Source of the DNA: Gaiella occulta
GTDB lineage: Bacteria > Actinomycetota > Thermoleophilia > Gaiellales > Gaiellaceae
Direction: 5' to 3'
Assembly (NCBI RefSeq): GCF_003351045.1
Contig: NZ_QQZY01000001.1
Location: forward strand, 62,001-126,000
Length of the DNA: 64,000 nucleotides
The translations under genes and the position numbers were made by a program. Below, in pieces: positions 1-6,737 of the stretch (position 1 is its first letter; the number at the start of each line of letters is the position of its first letter). Below the pieces are notes generated by a model that was not told the origin of the DNA, did not search any database, and saw only the letters and a program-made list of their open reading frames with translations.

Positions 1-123
1 ACGCTTGCGGGCGCCGTCTGCCGTATCGACCTCGACCTCGGCCTCGGCGACGGCGCCGCGGCGTATCTCGCGTCCGACCTCTCCTACGACTACGTGCGCA
101 TCAACGCGGAGTACACGACGTGA
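1..123 (+). CDS. argJ: ArgJ, glutamate N-acetyltransferase, C-terminal end (partial)
   Basis: Only the last 40 codons are in the window, read in frame from base 1 to the TGA at 121-123. The tail, ending [13 protein letters not shown] after a GDGAA stretch, matches the conserved C-terminus of the ArgJ beta chain, where an acidic/aromatic YDYVxIN motif closes the protein. ArgJ transfers the acetyl group from N-acetylornithine to glutamate, recycling acetate in arginine synthesis. Its stop overlaps the GTG of argB by 4 bp (GTGA), so the two are probably translationally coupled. The family call rests on this short tail plus the argB-argD context. Confidence 0.82.
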   Translation, partial: TLAGAVCRIDLDLGLGDGAAAYLASDLSYDYVRINAEYTT

Positions 124-788
124 GCCGCGTCGTGCTCAAGCTCGGCGGCCGCGTCGCGGCGCAGGCGGCGGCGCGGGCGCAGGCGCTGCGGGCCGAGGGG
201 CACGAGGTGGTGATCGTCCACGGCGCCGGCCCGCAGATCACGGCCGAGCTCGAGCGCCGGGGCATCTCCGTCCGGTTCGTCGACGGCCGCCGCGTCACGA
301 CGCCCGAGGTGCTCGACGTCGTGCGCGGCTCGCTCGCGCAGGTCAACGCCGAGGTGTGCGCCGCCGTCGGCGGCGAGGCGGTGGGGCTGTTCGGTGACGC
401 GATCGGCATGCAGGCCCGGCGCGTCGAGAGCCTCGGCCTCGTCGGCGACCCGGTCGCCTGCGCACCGGCGGCCGTGCTGGGCGCGCTCGCCGCAGGGCGC
501 GTGCCGGTGATCGCGCCGCTCGCGGAGGGCCCGCTCAACGTCAACGCGGACGAGGCGGCGGCCGCGCTCGCGGTCGGCCTCGGCGCCGAGCGGATCCTCT
601 TCGTCACCGACGTCGCCGGCGTGCTCGTCGACGATGCCGTCGTCGAGCGCATCGGCGCCGACGAGGCGGACAGGATGCTCGGCGCCGGCTGTCTCGAGGG
701 CGGCATCGTGCCCAAGCTGGAAGCGGCCGTGCGCGCGGTGCGTGGCGGCGTCCGCGCGTCGATCGGCACGACGGAGGTGTCGGCGTGA
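120..788 (+). CDS. argB: ArgB, acetylglutamate kinase
   Basis: Phosphorylates N-acetylglutamate, second step of arginine synthesis, in the cytoplasm. The 222-aa protein has the amino-acid-kinase fold: VLKLGGR at residues 5-11 with the catalytic Lys7, HGAGPQ at 34-39, NVNADEAA at 140-147 and a late GGIVPKL (194-200). It starts at a GTG that overlaps the argJ stop, so it cannot be extended far upstream. Many NAG kinases are 260-300 aa; this one lacks the N-terminal helix that builds the arginine-sensitive hexamer, so it may not be feedback-inhibited by arginine (inference). argD follows with another GTGA overlap. Confidence 0.93.
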   Translation: MSRVVLKLGGRVAAQAAARAQALRAEGHEVVIVHGAGPQITAELERRGISVRFVDGRRVTTPEVLDVVRGSLAQVNAEVCAAVGGEAVGLFGDAIGMQARRVESLGLVGDPVACAPAAVLGALAAGRVPVIAPLAEGPLNVNADEAAAALAVGLGAERILFVTDVAGVLVDDAVVERIGADEADRMLGAGCLEGGIVPKLEAAVRAVRGGVRASIGTTEVSA

Positions 789-1933
789 TCGCGGCCGGCG
801 CGCGCGACGCGGTGCTGCCCACCTACGCCCGGGCCGACCTGACCGTCGTGCGCGGGGAGGGATGTCGCGTGTGGGACGACGCCGGGCGCTCCTATCTCGA
901 CTTCGTCGCCGGCATCGCCGTCGTCGGCCTCGGCCACTGCGCGCCCGGGCCCGCCGAGGCCGCCCGCGCGCAGCTCGATCGCCTCTGGCACGCGTCCAAC
1001 CTCTACTGGACGGAGCCGATGCTGCGGCTCGCGGGGCTCCTGTCCGAGCGATGCGGCGGGGCGCGCGCGTTCTTCTGCAACTCGGGCGCCGAGGCGAACG
1101 AGGCGGCGCTCAAGATCGCGCGCAAGGCGACGGGCCGCACGCGCATCGTCGCGCTCGCAGGCGGCTTCCACGGCCGCACGCTGGGCGCGCTCTCCGCCAC
1201 CGGCCAGCCCGCGAAGTGGGAGGGCTTCGGCCCGCTCGTGCCCGGCGTCGCCTTCGCGAAGCCCAACGACGTGGAGTCGCTCGAGGCGGCGCTCGCGCCC
1301 GCCGCCGACACGGCGCTCGTGCTGCTCGAGCCGGTGCTCGGCGAGGGCGGCGTCATCCCGCTCGAGCGGGCGTTCGCGCGTGCCGCCGCCGAGCTCGCGC
1401 GAGAGATCGGGGCGCTCCTGTGCGTCGACGAGGTGCAGACAGGGATGGGCCGCAGCGGCACCTTCTTCGCGCACGAGCAGCTCGGCGTCGAGCCGGATCT
1501 CGTCACCCTCGCCAAGGGGCTCGGCAACGGGCTGCCGATCGGCGCGTTGCTTGCGGGCGAGCGCGCCGCGCCGGGATTCGTCCCCGGCGACCACGGCTCC
1601 ACGTTCGGCGGCAACCCGGTCGCGTCCGCCGCCGCATGCGCGGTCGTGGAGGCGATCGACGAGACGCTGCTCGGCCACGTGCGCGCCCGCGGCACCCAGC
1701 TCGCAGCCGGGCTCGAGGCACTGCCCGGGGTGCTCGAGGTGCGCGGCCGCGGACTGCTCCTCGGCGCGCGGCTCGATCGGCCGGTGGGGCCCGTCGTCGA
1801 CGCGTGCCGTGACGCCGGGCTGCTCGTGCTGTCGGCCGGACCGGACGTGCTGCGACTGACGCCGCCCCTCGTCGTCAGCGAAGACCAGGTCGTGGAGGCG
1901 CTCGCGACGATCGGGAGCGTGCTCGCCGCATGA
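785..1933 (+). CDS. argD: ArgD, acetylornithine aminotransferase
   Basis: Class III PLP-dependent transaminase converting N-acetylglutamate semialdehyde to N-acetylornithine with glutamate as donor. The 382-aa protein has NSGAEANEAALK (99-110) for phosphate binding, CVDEVQTG (213-220) with the PLP-nitrogen Asp215, and TLAKGLGNG (241-249) with the Schiff-base Lys244. Length is normal for ArgD. The GTG start overlaps the argB stop by 4 bp. The gene ends in an ATGA overlap with argR, whereas in many actinobacteria argF lies between them. A LysJ- or ornithine-aminotransferase-like paralogue is possible but unlikely in this operon. Confidence 0.94.
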   Translation: MIAAGARDAVLPTYARADLTVVRGEGCRVWDDAGRSYLDFVAGIAVVGLGHCAPGPAEAARAQLDRLWHASNLYWTEPMLRLAGLLSERCGGARAFFCNSGAEANEAALKIARKATGRTRIVALAGGFHGRTLGALSATGQPAKWEGFGPLVPGVAFAKPNDVESLEAALAPAADTALVLLEPVLGEGGVIPLERAFARAAAELAREIGALLCVDEVQTGMGRSGTFFAHEQLGVEPDLVTLAKGLGNGLPIGALLAGERAAPGFVPGDHGSTFGGNPVASAAACAVVEAIDETLLGHVRARGTQLAAGLEALPGVLEVRGRGLLLGARLDRPVGPVVDACRDAGLLVLSAGPDVLRLTPPLVVSEDQVVEALATIGSVLAA

Positions 1934-2397
1934 ACCGCCGGGAGCGACAGGCGGCGATCCTCCGCCTCGTGCGTGAGCAGGCGCTCTCGACGCAGGCGGA
2001 GCTCGCGCACGCCCTGCGCGAGGAGGGCCACGACGTGGTGCAGACGACGGTTTCACGGGATATCGCGGAGCTCGGCCTCGTCAAGGTGCGCGCACCGAGC
2101 GGGCGCCTCATCTACGCCGCGCCCGGCGCGGGCGACGCCGACCGGCTGCGGGCGATCGGCGCCGCCATGCGGCGGTACGCGATCGGCGTCGAGGCGGCCG
2201 CCGGCGGGGTCGTCGTCGTGACGACGCCGTCCGGCTACGCGAGCGCCCTTGCGCAGGCGATCGACGAGGGCGGCCATCCGTCGATCGCCGGCACGCTCGC
2301 GGGCGACAACACGATCTTCATCGCGGCCCGGGACGGGGTCACGGCGGCGGCCTTGCGCGACGAGCTGGCAGCGCATCTCGCCGACGGCGCCGCGTGA
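1930..2397 (+). CDS. argR: ArgR, arginine repressor
   Basis: Arginine-dependent transcriptional regulator of 155 aa, the usual ArgR length. The N-terminal winged helix (about residues 3-65) has the typical run of STQAELAHALREEG followed by TTVSRDIAELGLVKV. The C-terminal half has the GTLAGDNTIFIAARDG core that binds arginine and forms the hexamer. Placement as the fourth gene visible in the arginine operon suggests autogenous control of the whole unit, but no ARG box can be tested because the operon promoter lies upstream of the window. It overlaps the argD stop by ATGA. Confidence 0.94.
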   Translation: MNRRERQAAILRLVREQALSTQAELAHALREEGHDVVQTTVSRDIAELGLVKVRAPSGRLIYAAPGAGDADRLRAIGAAMRRYAIGVEAAAGGVVVVTTPSGYASALAQAIDEGGHPSIAGTLAGDNTIFIAARDGVTAAALRDELAAHLADGAA

Positions 2398-2442
2398 GCG
2401 GCGGCGATGGAGCACAATCCCGCTCGTGAGGCGGATGCCGGC

Positions 2443-3687
2443 ATGACGCTCTGGGGCGGTCGCGTGGAGGGCTCGCTCGACCCGGCGGTGTGGGAGTTCC
2501 TGCGCGCCGACGACGCCGAGCTGCTCCCGTACGACTGCGAGGCGACGTGCGTGCACGCACGACGCCTGCTCGACGCGGGGATCCTCACGGCCGCCGAGTT
2601 CGAGGAGGTCGAGACTGCGCTCGCCTCCCTGGCGCAGGATCGCGGCGCGATCCTGCGCTCGGACGAGGACGTGCACAGCGCGATCGAGCGTCGGCTCGGG
2701 GAGGTCGGCCGCAAGATCCACGCCGGGCGCTCGCGCAACGACCAGGTCGCCGCCGCCATGCGGCTCTACGTGCTCGACGCGTGCGCCGAGGCGCGCCAGG
2801 AGATCGAGGCGCTCGCGCTCGTGGTGCTCTCGTTCGCCGAGGCGGAGGCCGAGACGCTGATGCCCGGCTACACGCACCTTCAGCGCGGCCAGCCCGTCAC
2901 GCTCGGCCACCACCTGCTCGCGTGGGTGGAGATGCTCGACCGCGACCGCACGCGGTTCGCGGTCGCCGGGGAGTCCGCTGCGGCGAGCCCCCTCGGGGCC
3001 GGCGCGCTCGCCGGCTCGACGCTCGGGCTGCCGGCGCCGCCCGGCCAGATGCGCAACTCGATCGACGCCGTGGCCGACCGCGACTTCGCGCTCGACTACC
3101 TCTATGCGGTCGCCGTGCTGTATACGCACCTGTCGCGGATCGGCGAGGAGATCGTGCTCTGGTCGAGCGGCGAGTTCGGCTTCGCTCGACTGCCGGAGAG
3201 CGCCGCGACGGGGTCGTCGATGATGCCGCAGAAGCTCAACCCCGACGTGGCCGAGCTGGCGCGTGGCAAGGCGGGCACCGCGATCGGCAGGCTCGCCGGG
3301 CTGCTCGCCACCGTCAAGGGCCTGCCGCTCGCCTACGACCGCGACCTGCAGGAGGACAAGGCGCCGGTGTTCGCGGCGCGCCGTGACGTGCGGCTCGGGC
3401 TGCAGGCCCTGACCGCGCTCGTCGCCGGGCTGGAGGTGAACCGCGAGCGCATGGCCGCGGCGGCCTCCGACCCGCTCGTGCTCGCCACCGACGCGGCCGA
3501 AGCGCTCGTGCGCGAGGGCGTTGCGTTCCGGGAGGCGCACGAGCGGGTCGCGGGCAGCGTGCGCGCCGGCTCGTTCTCCCCGGCGGGCACCGCAGCCGAG
3601 AGCGTCGCCGCCCGCGGCGCGCCCGGGCCGGGCGGCGTCCGCGAGGCACTCGCCGAGGCGCGCGCGCGCTTCGGCGGCAGCCTCTAG
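2443..3687 (+). CDS. argH: ArgH, argininosuccinate lyase
   Basis: Cleaves argininosuccinate to arginine and fumarate, the last step of the pathway. It belongs to the fumarase/aspartase superfamily: the GSSMMPQKLNPDVAE signature lies near residue 257, with AGRSRNDQVA and GYTHLQRGQP upstream. The chosen ATG gives MTLWGGR, the family's usual N-terminus, with a GAGG about 11 nt before it. An in-frame ATG at 2407 would add 12 residues without an evident ribosome binding site. At 414 aa it is slightly shorter than the usual 450-460. It follows argR by 45 bp; argF and argG, which supply its substrate, are not in the window. Confidence 0.95.
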   Translation: MTLWGGRVEGSLDPAVWEFLRADDAELLPYDCEATCVHARRLLDAGILTAAEFEEVETALASLAQDRGAILRSDEDVHSAIERRLGEVGRKIHAGRSRNDQVAAAMRLYVLDACAEARQEIEALALVVLSFAEAEAETLMPGYTHLQRGQPVTLGHHLLAWVEMLDRDRTRFAVAGESAAASPLGAGALAGSTLGLPAPPGQMRNSIDAVADRDFALDYLYAVAVLYTHLSRIGEEIVLWSSGEFGFARLPESAATGSSMMPQKLNPDVAELARGKAGTAIGRLAGLLATVKGLPLAYDRDLQEDKAPVFAARRDVRLGLQALTALVAGLEVNRERMAAAASDPLVLATDAAEALVREGVAFREAHERVAGSVRAGSFSPAGTAAESVAARGAPGPGGVREALAEARARFGGSL

Positions 3688-3763
3688 CCGTCCGGGCCCG
3701 CCGTGACCGCGGCGGCGGCCGGCGGCGTATCCCGGACGCCAACTCGAACCTCGGGAGGAACGT

Positions 3764-4462
3764 ATGCGACGGATCGCCATCGCCCTTGCCCTGCTGCTCG
3801 CGGCTGCTGTCGCCGCGGGCGTCGCCCGGCCCGAGGGGGCGCGCGCCGTCGACGCCGGCCCCACGACCGACTCCGTCACCGTCGGCGGCACGGGCACCGT
3901 CGCCTCGGTGCCGGTGCGTGCCCGGCTGTCACTCGGCGTCGACACGCGCGGCGACACCGCAAGGGCGGCGCTCGCGGCGAACGCGAGCGCGATGCGGAAG
4001 GTGATCGAGGCCGTCAAGGCGGCAGGCGGCCGCGAGGTCGGCACGCAGTCCGTCGGGCTGTCGCAGGCGTTCGGCCAGAACGGGGAGATCACCGGCTATG
4101 CGGCCTCCAACGTCGTCACGACCACGATCGGCATCGATCGTGCGGGGGCGGTCATCGACGCCGCCGTCGAGGCCGGGGCGAACCAGGTCTCGGGCCCGTC
4201 GCCGTCGATCGCCGATCAGGCCGCCCTGTACCGCGAGGCGCTGCAGGCGGCCGTCGCCGACGCGCGCGGCCGTGCCCAGACGCTCGCCGCCGCGGCCGGC
4301 CGCACGCTCGGAAAGGTGACGTCGATGAGCGAAGGAAGCGCGCCACCGCCGCTGCCGCTGTTCCAGAAGGCGGCCGCGGCCGACACGCCGGGCACGCCGA
4401 TCGAGGTGGGCGTGCAGGAGACGACGGCGAGCGTGACCGTGACGTTCGCGCTCGGCGCCTAG
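3764..4462 (+). CDS. SIMPL-domain (DUF541) exported protein
   Basis: A 232-aa protein with an N-terminal hydrophobic signal segment (residues 4-20, ending near ARA) and one SIMPL/DUF541 domain filling the rest (TVGGTGTVASVPVRARLSLGV, then the IEAVKAAG and RAQTLAAAAGRTLGKV segments). Family members are periplasmic or surface-anchored, and their biochemical role is poorly defined. A good Shine-Dalgarno (GGGAGGA, 3753-3759) supports the ATG. It lies alone behind argH with a 76-bp gap and ends at a strong hairpin terminator, so it is likely a separate transcript. Confidence 0.8.
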   Translation: MRRIAIALALLLAAAVAAGVARPEGARAVDAGPTTDSVTVGGTGTVASVPVRARLSLGVDTRGDTARAALAANASAMRKVIEAVKAAGGREVGTQSVGLSQAFGQNGEITGYAASNVVTTTIGIDRAGAVIDAAVEAGANQVSGPSPSIADQAALYREALQAAVADARGRAQTLAAAAGRTLGKVTSMSEGSAPPPLPLFQKAAAADTPGTPIEVGVQETTASVTVTFALGA

Positions 4463-4465
4463 GCC

Positions 4466-4502
4466 GGCGGCGGGCGGGGGCTGCGCGCCCCCGCCCGCCG
4501 CC
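4466..4502. terminator. 16-bp GC hairpin, bidirectional terminator
   Basis: Perfect 16-bp inverted repeat (4466-4481 with 4487-4502) around a 5-nt loop, lying between the convergent ends of the SIMPL gene and amt. There is no T-run on either side, so it is an L-shaped or strong-hairpin type terminator as often seen in GC-rich actinobacteria. Confidence 0.7.
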
Positions 4503-4513
4503 GCGCCCGGCTC

Positions 4514-5902
4514 TCAGCCGGCCACGGGCGCCGCCGACACGGCGGCGGGCGCGGCGGGCGCCGCCGCGACCATGTGGCCGTGGCGCTCGGTGCCGTAGCC
4601 CCCGGGAACCGGGATGTAGAACTCGGGGTACCCCCACATGCCGTGCTCGGACACGTCCAGGCCGGCCTCCTCGACCTCGGGCTCGGCGCGGATGCCGACG
4701 GTCACCTTGAAGAGCAGGAGGACGAGGAACGAGGCCGTGAACGTGAACGCGCCCACGGCGGCGAGGCCCAGCGCCTGGGTGCCGAGCTGGCCGAAGCCGC
4801 CGCCGTAGAAGAGCCCGCCTCTGCCGGTTGCGAGCTTCTCCGCGAGGCTCGGCACGGTCAGGAACCCGAGCGACAGGGTGCCCCACACGCCCGCCATGCC
4901 GTGCGCGGCGATCGCTCCGATCGGGTCGTCGATGCCGGCCCTGTCGACGAGCAGAACGCCGAGCACGACGATCACGCCCGCCACGAAGCCGATCAGGATC
5001 GCAGCCCACGGGGCCACGAACGCGCAGGCGGCGGTGATCGCCACGAGCGCCCCGATGGCGCCGTTCAGCATCATCGAGAGATCGGGCTTCTTGATCACGA
5101 GCCACGACGTCGCGACCGCTCCGAGCACGCCCGCCGCGGCCGCGAGGTTCGTGTTGAGCGCGACGTAGGCGAAGAAGCCCACGCCGCCGAAGTCGACGCC
5201 GAGCGTCGAGCCCGGGTTGAAGCCGAACCAGCCGAACCAGAGGATCAGCACGCCGAGCGTCGTGAACGCCATGTTGTGGCCCGGGATCGCGTTCGACTTG
5301 CCGTCCGCGCCGCGCTTGCCGATGCGCGGCCCGAGCAGGATCGCGCCGGCGAGCCCGGCGAGCGCACCCTGGTAGTGCACGACGGTCGAGCCCGCGAAGT
5401 CCTGCATCCCCTTCGCGAACAGCCAGCCGTCGGGGCTCCAGATCCAGTGCGAGACGAGCGCGTAGATGAGCGTGAAGACGACGCCGAAGGCGAAGTACAC
5501 CCACAGGCGCGTGCGCTCGGCCATCGCGCCCCAGACGATCGCGAGGGAGACACCGGCGAACCCCACCTCGAACAGGTACGCCGCGGCGCCGGGGATCTGC
5601 CCGAACCACGAGAACGGCTCCTTGCCGATGGCGAGGAGATCCTCGACGGCGGGGAAGAACCCCGAGCCGCCGACGATGCCGTTGCCGCCGTCGCCGAAGG
5701 CCATCCCGAAGCCGACCATGTAGTAGACGAGCGACGCGATCGCGAAGATGAGCACGTTCTTCGCGGCGATGTGGCCGACGTTCTTCATGCGCGTCAGGCC
5801 TGCCTCGAGGAAGGCGAAGCCGGCCTGCATGAAGATCACGAGCACGGCCGCGACGACGACCCAGATCGTGCTCGCCGCATACAAGAGCTCCTTGCCGCTC
5901 AT
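4514..5902 (-). CDS. amt: Amt, ammonium transporter
   Basis: Polytopic Amt/MEP/Rh channel of 462 aa for ammonium uptake across the cytoplasmic membrane. It has the family N-terminus (FMQAGFAFLEAGLTRMKN), the FNPGSTL segment, and the two helices carrying the pore twin histidines (VVHYQGALAGLAG and AAHGMAGVWGTL). The cytoplasmic tail ends in an Ala/Pro-rich stretch. The start overlaps the glnB stop by ATGA, so PII and its target are co-translated, the classic glnK-amtB pairing in reversed order. Expression should follow the attenuated leader in front of glnB. Confidence 0.96.
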   Translation of the reverse strand: MSGKELLYAASTIWVVVAAVLVIFMQAGFAFLEAGLTRMKNVGHIAAKNVLIFAIASLVYYMVGFGMAFGDGGNGIVGGSGFFPAVEDLLAIGKEPFSWFGQIPGAAAYLFEVGFAGVSLAIVWGAMAERTRLWVYFAFGVVFTLIYALVSHWIWSPDGWLFAKGMQDFAGSTVVHYQGALAGLAGAILLGPRIGKRGADGKSNAIPGHNMAFTTLGVLILWFGWFGFNPGSTLGVDFGGVGFFAYVALNTNLAAAAGVLGAVATSWLVIKKPDLSMMLNGAIGALVAITAACAFVAPWAAILIGFVAGVIVVLGVLLVDRAGIDDPIGAIAAHGMAGVWGTLSLGFLTVPSLAEKLATGRGGLFYGGGFGQLGTQALGLAAVGAFTFTASFLVLLLFKVTVGIRAEPEVEEAGLDVSEHGMWGYPEFYIPVPGGYGTERHGHMVAAAPAAPAAVSAAPVAG

Positions 5903-6249
5903 ACCCGCTCCACCTCCTCGAGCTTCTGTCCCGTGCGGTTGTGGGTGACGTGGTAGACCGGCGCGGACCAGCAGATGCCGTCGCCGTTCTCGTGCCCGGT
6001 GCGGGCCGCGTCGACGATGGCGTGGATCACGCCCTCGGCGATCTCGTCGCGCACCACGAAGGTCATGTGGGCCTTCGGCAGGAAGCGCGACTCGAACACG
6101 CGCCCGCGGTACTCGTGTGTGATGCCCTTCTCGCGCCCGTGCCCGACGGCCTCGATCACCGTGACGCCGACGTGCCCCGTGTGCTCCTCGACGGCTTCCA
6201 TCACCGTCTCGACGCGGTCACGGACGACCACCGCCTCCACCTTCATCAT
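5899..6249 (-). CDS. glnB: PII nitrogen signal protein (GlnB/GlnK family)
   Basis: Small trimeric PII protein that senses ATP/ADP and 2-oxoglutarate and gates Amt. The start is set by AAGGAGG 6 nt upstream of tandem ATGs (6249 and 6246); an upstream in-frame extension runs through the leader terminator and is rejected. Counting from the second ATG, the T-loop has GHGREKG (35-41), Tyr46, and Phe51 where the modifiable Tyr51 of E. coli GlnB sits. Uridylylation or adenylylation at 51 therefore appears impossible. The B-loop (TGHENGDG) and C-terminal tail are present. It is co-transcribed with amt. Confidence 0.93.
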   Translation of the reverse strand: MMKVEAVVVRDRVETVMEAVEEHTGHVGVTVIEAVGHGREKGITHEYRGRVFESRFLPKAHMTFVVRDEIAEGVIHAIVDAARTGHENGDGICWSAPVYHVTHNRTGQKLEEVERV

Positions 6250-6274
6250 TGCCCGCCTCCTTGCTGGACCAACG

Positions 6275-6341
6275 AAAAAAGCCCCAGCGCTCCGGGGGAG
6301 CACTGAGGCGTCATTGCCGCCGGCGGGGCCGTCGTCGGCCC
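6275..6341 (-). promoter_or_regulatory. glnB-amt leader: two 6-nt-loop hairpins and an intrinsic terminator
   Basis: On the minus strand, hairpin P1 (6341-6326) is GGGCC/GGCCC around the loop GACGAC. Five nt later P2 (6320-6305) is GCGGC/GCCTC, with one C-U mismatch, around the loop AATGAC. The P2 3' arm is also the base of a 13-bp terminator stem (6309-6297 with 6293-6281, two G-U pairs, 3-nt loop), which is followed by six T (6280-6275). P2 and the terminator cannot coexist. The whole lies between the glnB promoter and RBS, so it can only act as an attenuator of this operon. The P2 loop has A1 and G4, matching the reported ANTAR-target hexaloop. The ANTAR link is inference. Confidence 0.78.
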
Positions 6342-6354
6342 TGCCAGACCCCCA

Positions 6355-6383
6355 AGGGTAGTCGGCGCGGGAGCGTGCCGCAA
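6355..6383 (-). promoter_or_regulatory. glnB-amt promoter
   Basis: Minus strand TTGCGG (6383-6378), 17-nt spacer, TACCCT (6360-6355). The predicted start near 6348 lies about 7 nt before the first leader hairpin. The glnA promoter has the same -35 core and spacing. Confidence 0.6.
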
Positions 6384-6408
6384 CCCCGACGGGAGCGCTC
6401 GCCCGGGC

Positions 6409-6591
6409 CGCGGGGCGCAGACGTCGCTCGAGGTGGGCGGCGATCCCGGTCTCCGGCAGGGCCGGTGCGAAGTAGGAGCCCTGCCCCGGCGTGCGGCCGC
6501 GTGCCCGCAGGACGCGCCCGTGGTCTCCCCGGTCGACGCGGTCGACGAACTGCTCCGGGATCTCGAGCGTGTCGGCGCCGGGCCGCCGGCT
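6409..6591 (-). pseudogene. Possible EAL-domain remnant
   Basis: Between the two gln promoters, the minus strand is open after a TAG at 6594-6592. It reads a segment including VLRARGRTPGQGSYFAPALP and then AAHLERRL. This resembles the C-terminal end of EAL phosphodiesterases (LRxLGCDxGQGYxFxRPLP). There is no start, and the catalytic EAL part is absent. I take it as the eroded 3' end of a c-di-GMP phosphodiesterase gene whose remains now separate the divergent promoters. Chance similarity in GC-rich spacer is possible. Confidence 0.3.
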
Positions 6592-6626
6592 CTATGAACG
6601 CGCGCGGGGCCGACAGACGGCTGGCG

Positions 6627-6655
6627 CTGCGGACGGCGATGCGCGATGCTAGGCT
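6627..6655 (+). promoter_or_regulatory. glnA promoter
   Basis: CTGCGG (6627-6632), 17-nt spacer, TAGGCT (6650-6655). The predicted start is near 6662, about 11 nt before the leader hairpin. Same -35 core and spacing as the divergent glnB promoter. Confidence 0.6.
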
Positions 6656-6672
6656 TTCGGCGCCGACGATGC

Positions 6673-6716
6673 GAGGCGACGTTGCCTCAGGCGCTGCATG
6701 CGCCTGGGGCTTTTTT
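6673..6716 (+). promoter_or_regulatory. glnA leader: 6-nt-loop hairpin competing with an intrinsic terminator
   Basis: GAGGC (6673-6677), loop GACGTT, GCCTC (6684-6688) form a perfect 5-bp hairpin. The same GCCTC begins the 11-bp terminator stem 6684-6694/6700-6710 (one G-U pair, loop TGCAT), which is followed by six T. The RBS GGGAGGAG lies 9 nt further on. Sixteen nt at the terminator end (TGGGGCTTTTTTCGTT) are identical to the glnB leader. Because it sits between promoter and RBS it must attenuate glnA. A first hairpin comparable to P1 of glnB is weak here (CGC/GCG with a 7-nt loop, 6661-6673). Confidence 0.78.
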
Positions 6717-6737
6717 CGTTTTCAGGGAGGAGAACAG

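Noticed and set aside
101-2056. 651-aa minus-strand ORF opposite argB-argD
   Set aside because: Shadow of high GC on the other strand: low-complexity Arg/Ala/Gly composition, no family signature, and it covers genes with clear motifs. The same holds for other long antisense frames, such as 2053-4092 and 48900-52139.
6250-6303. In-frame N-terminal extension of PII from 6303
   Set aside because: It would translate the attenuator itself. The AAGGAGG before 6249 fixes the start.
6249-6737. In-frame N-terminal extension of GlnA (163 residues)
   Set aside because: It reads through the promoter, hairpin and terminator of the leader. GlnA motifs begin after the ATG at 6738, which has a strong RBS.
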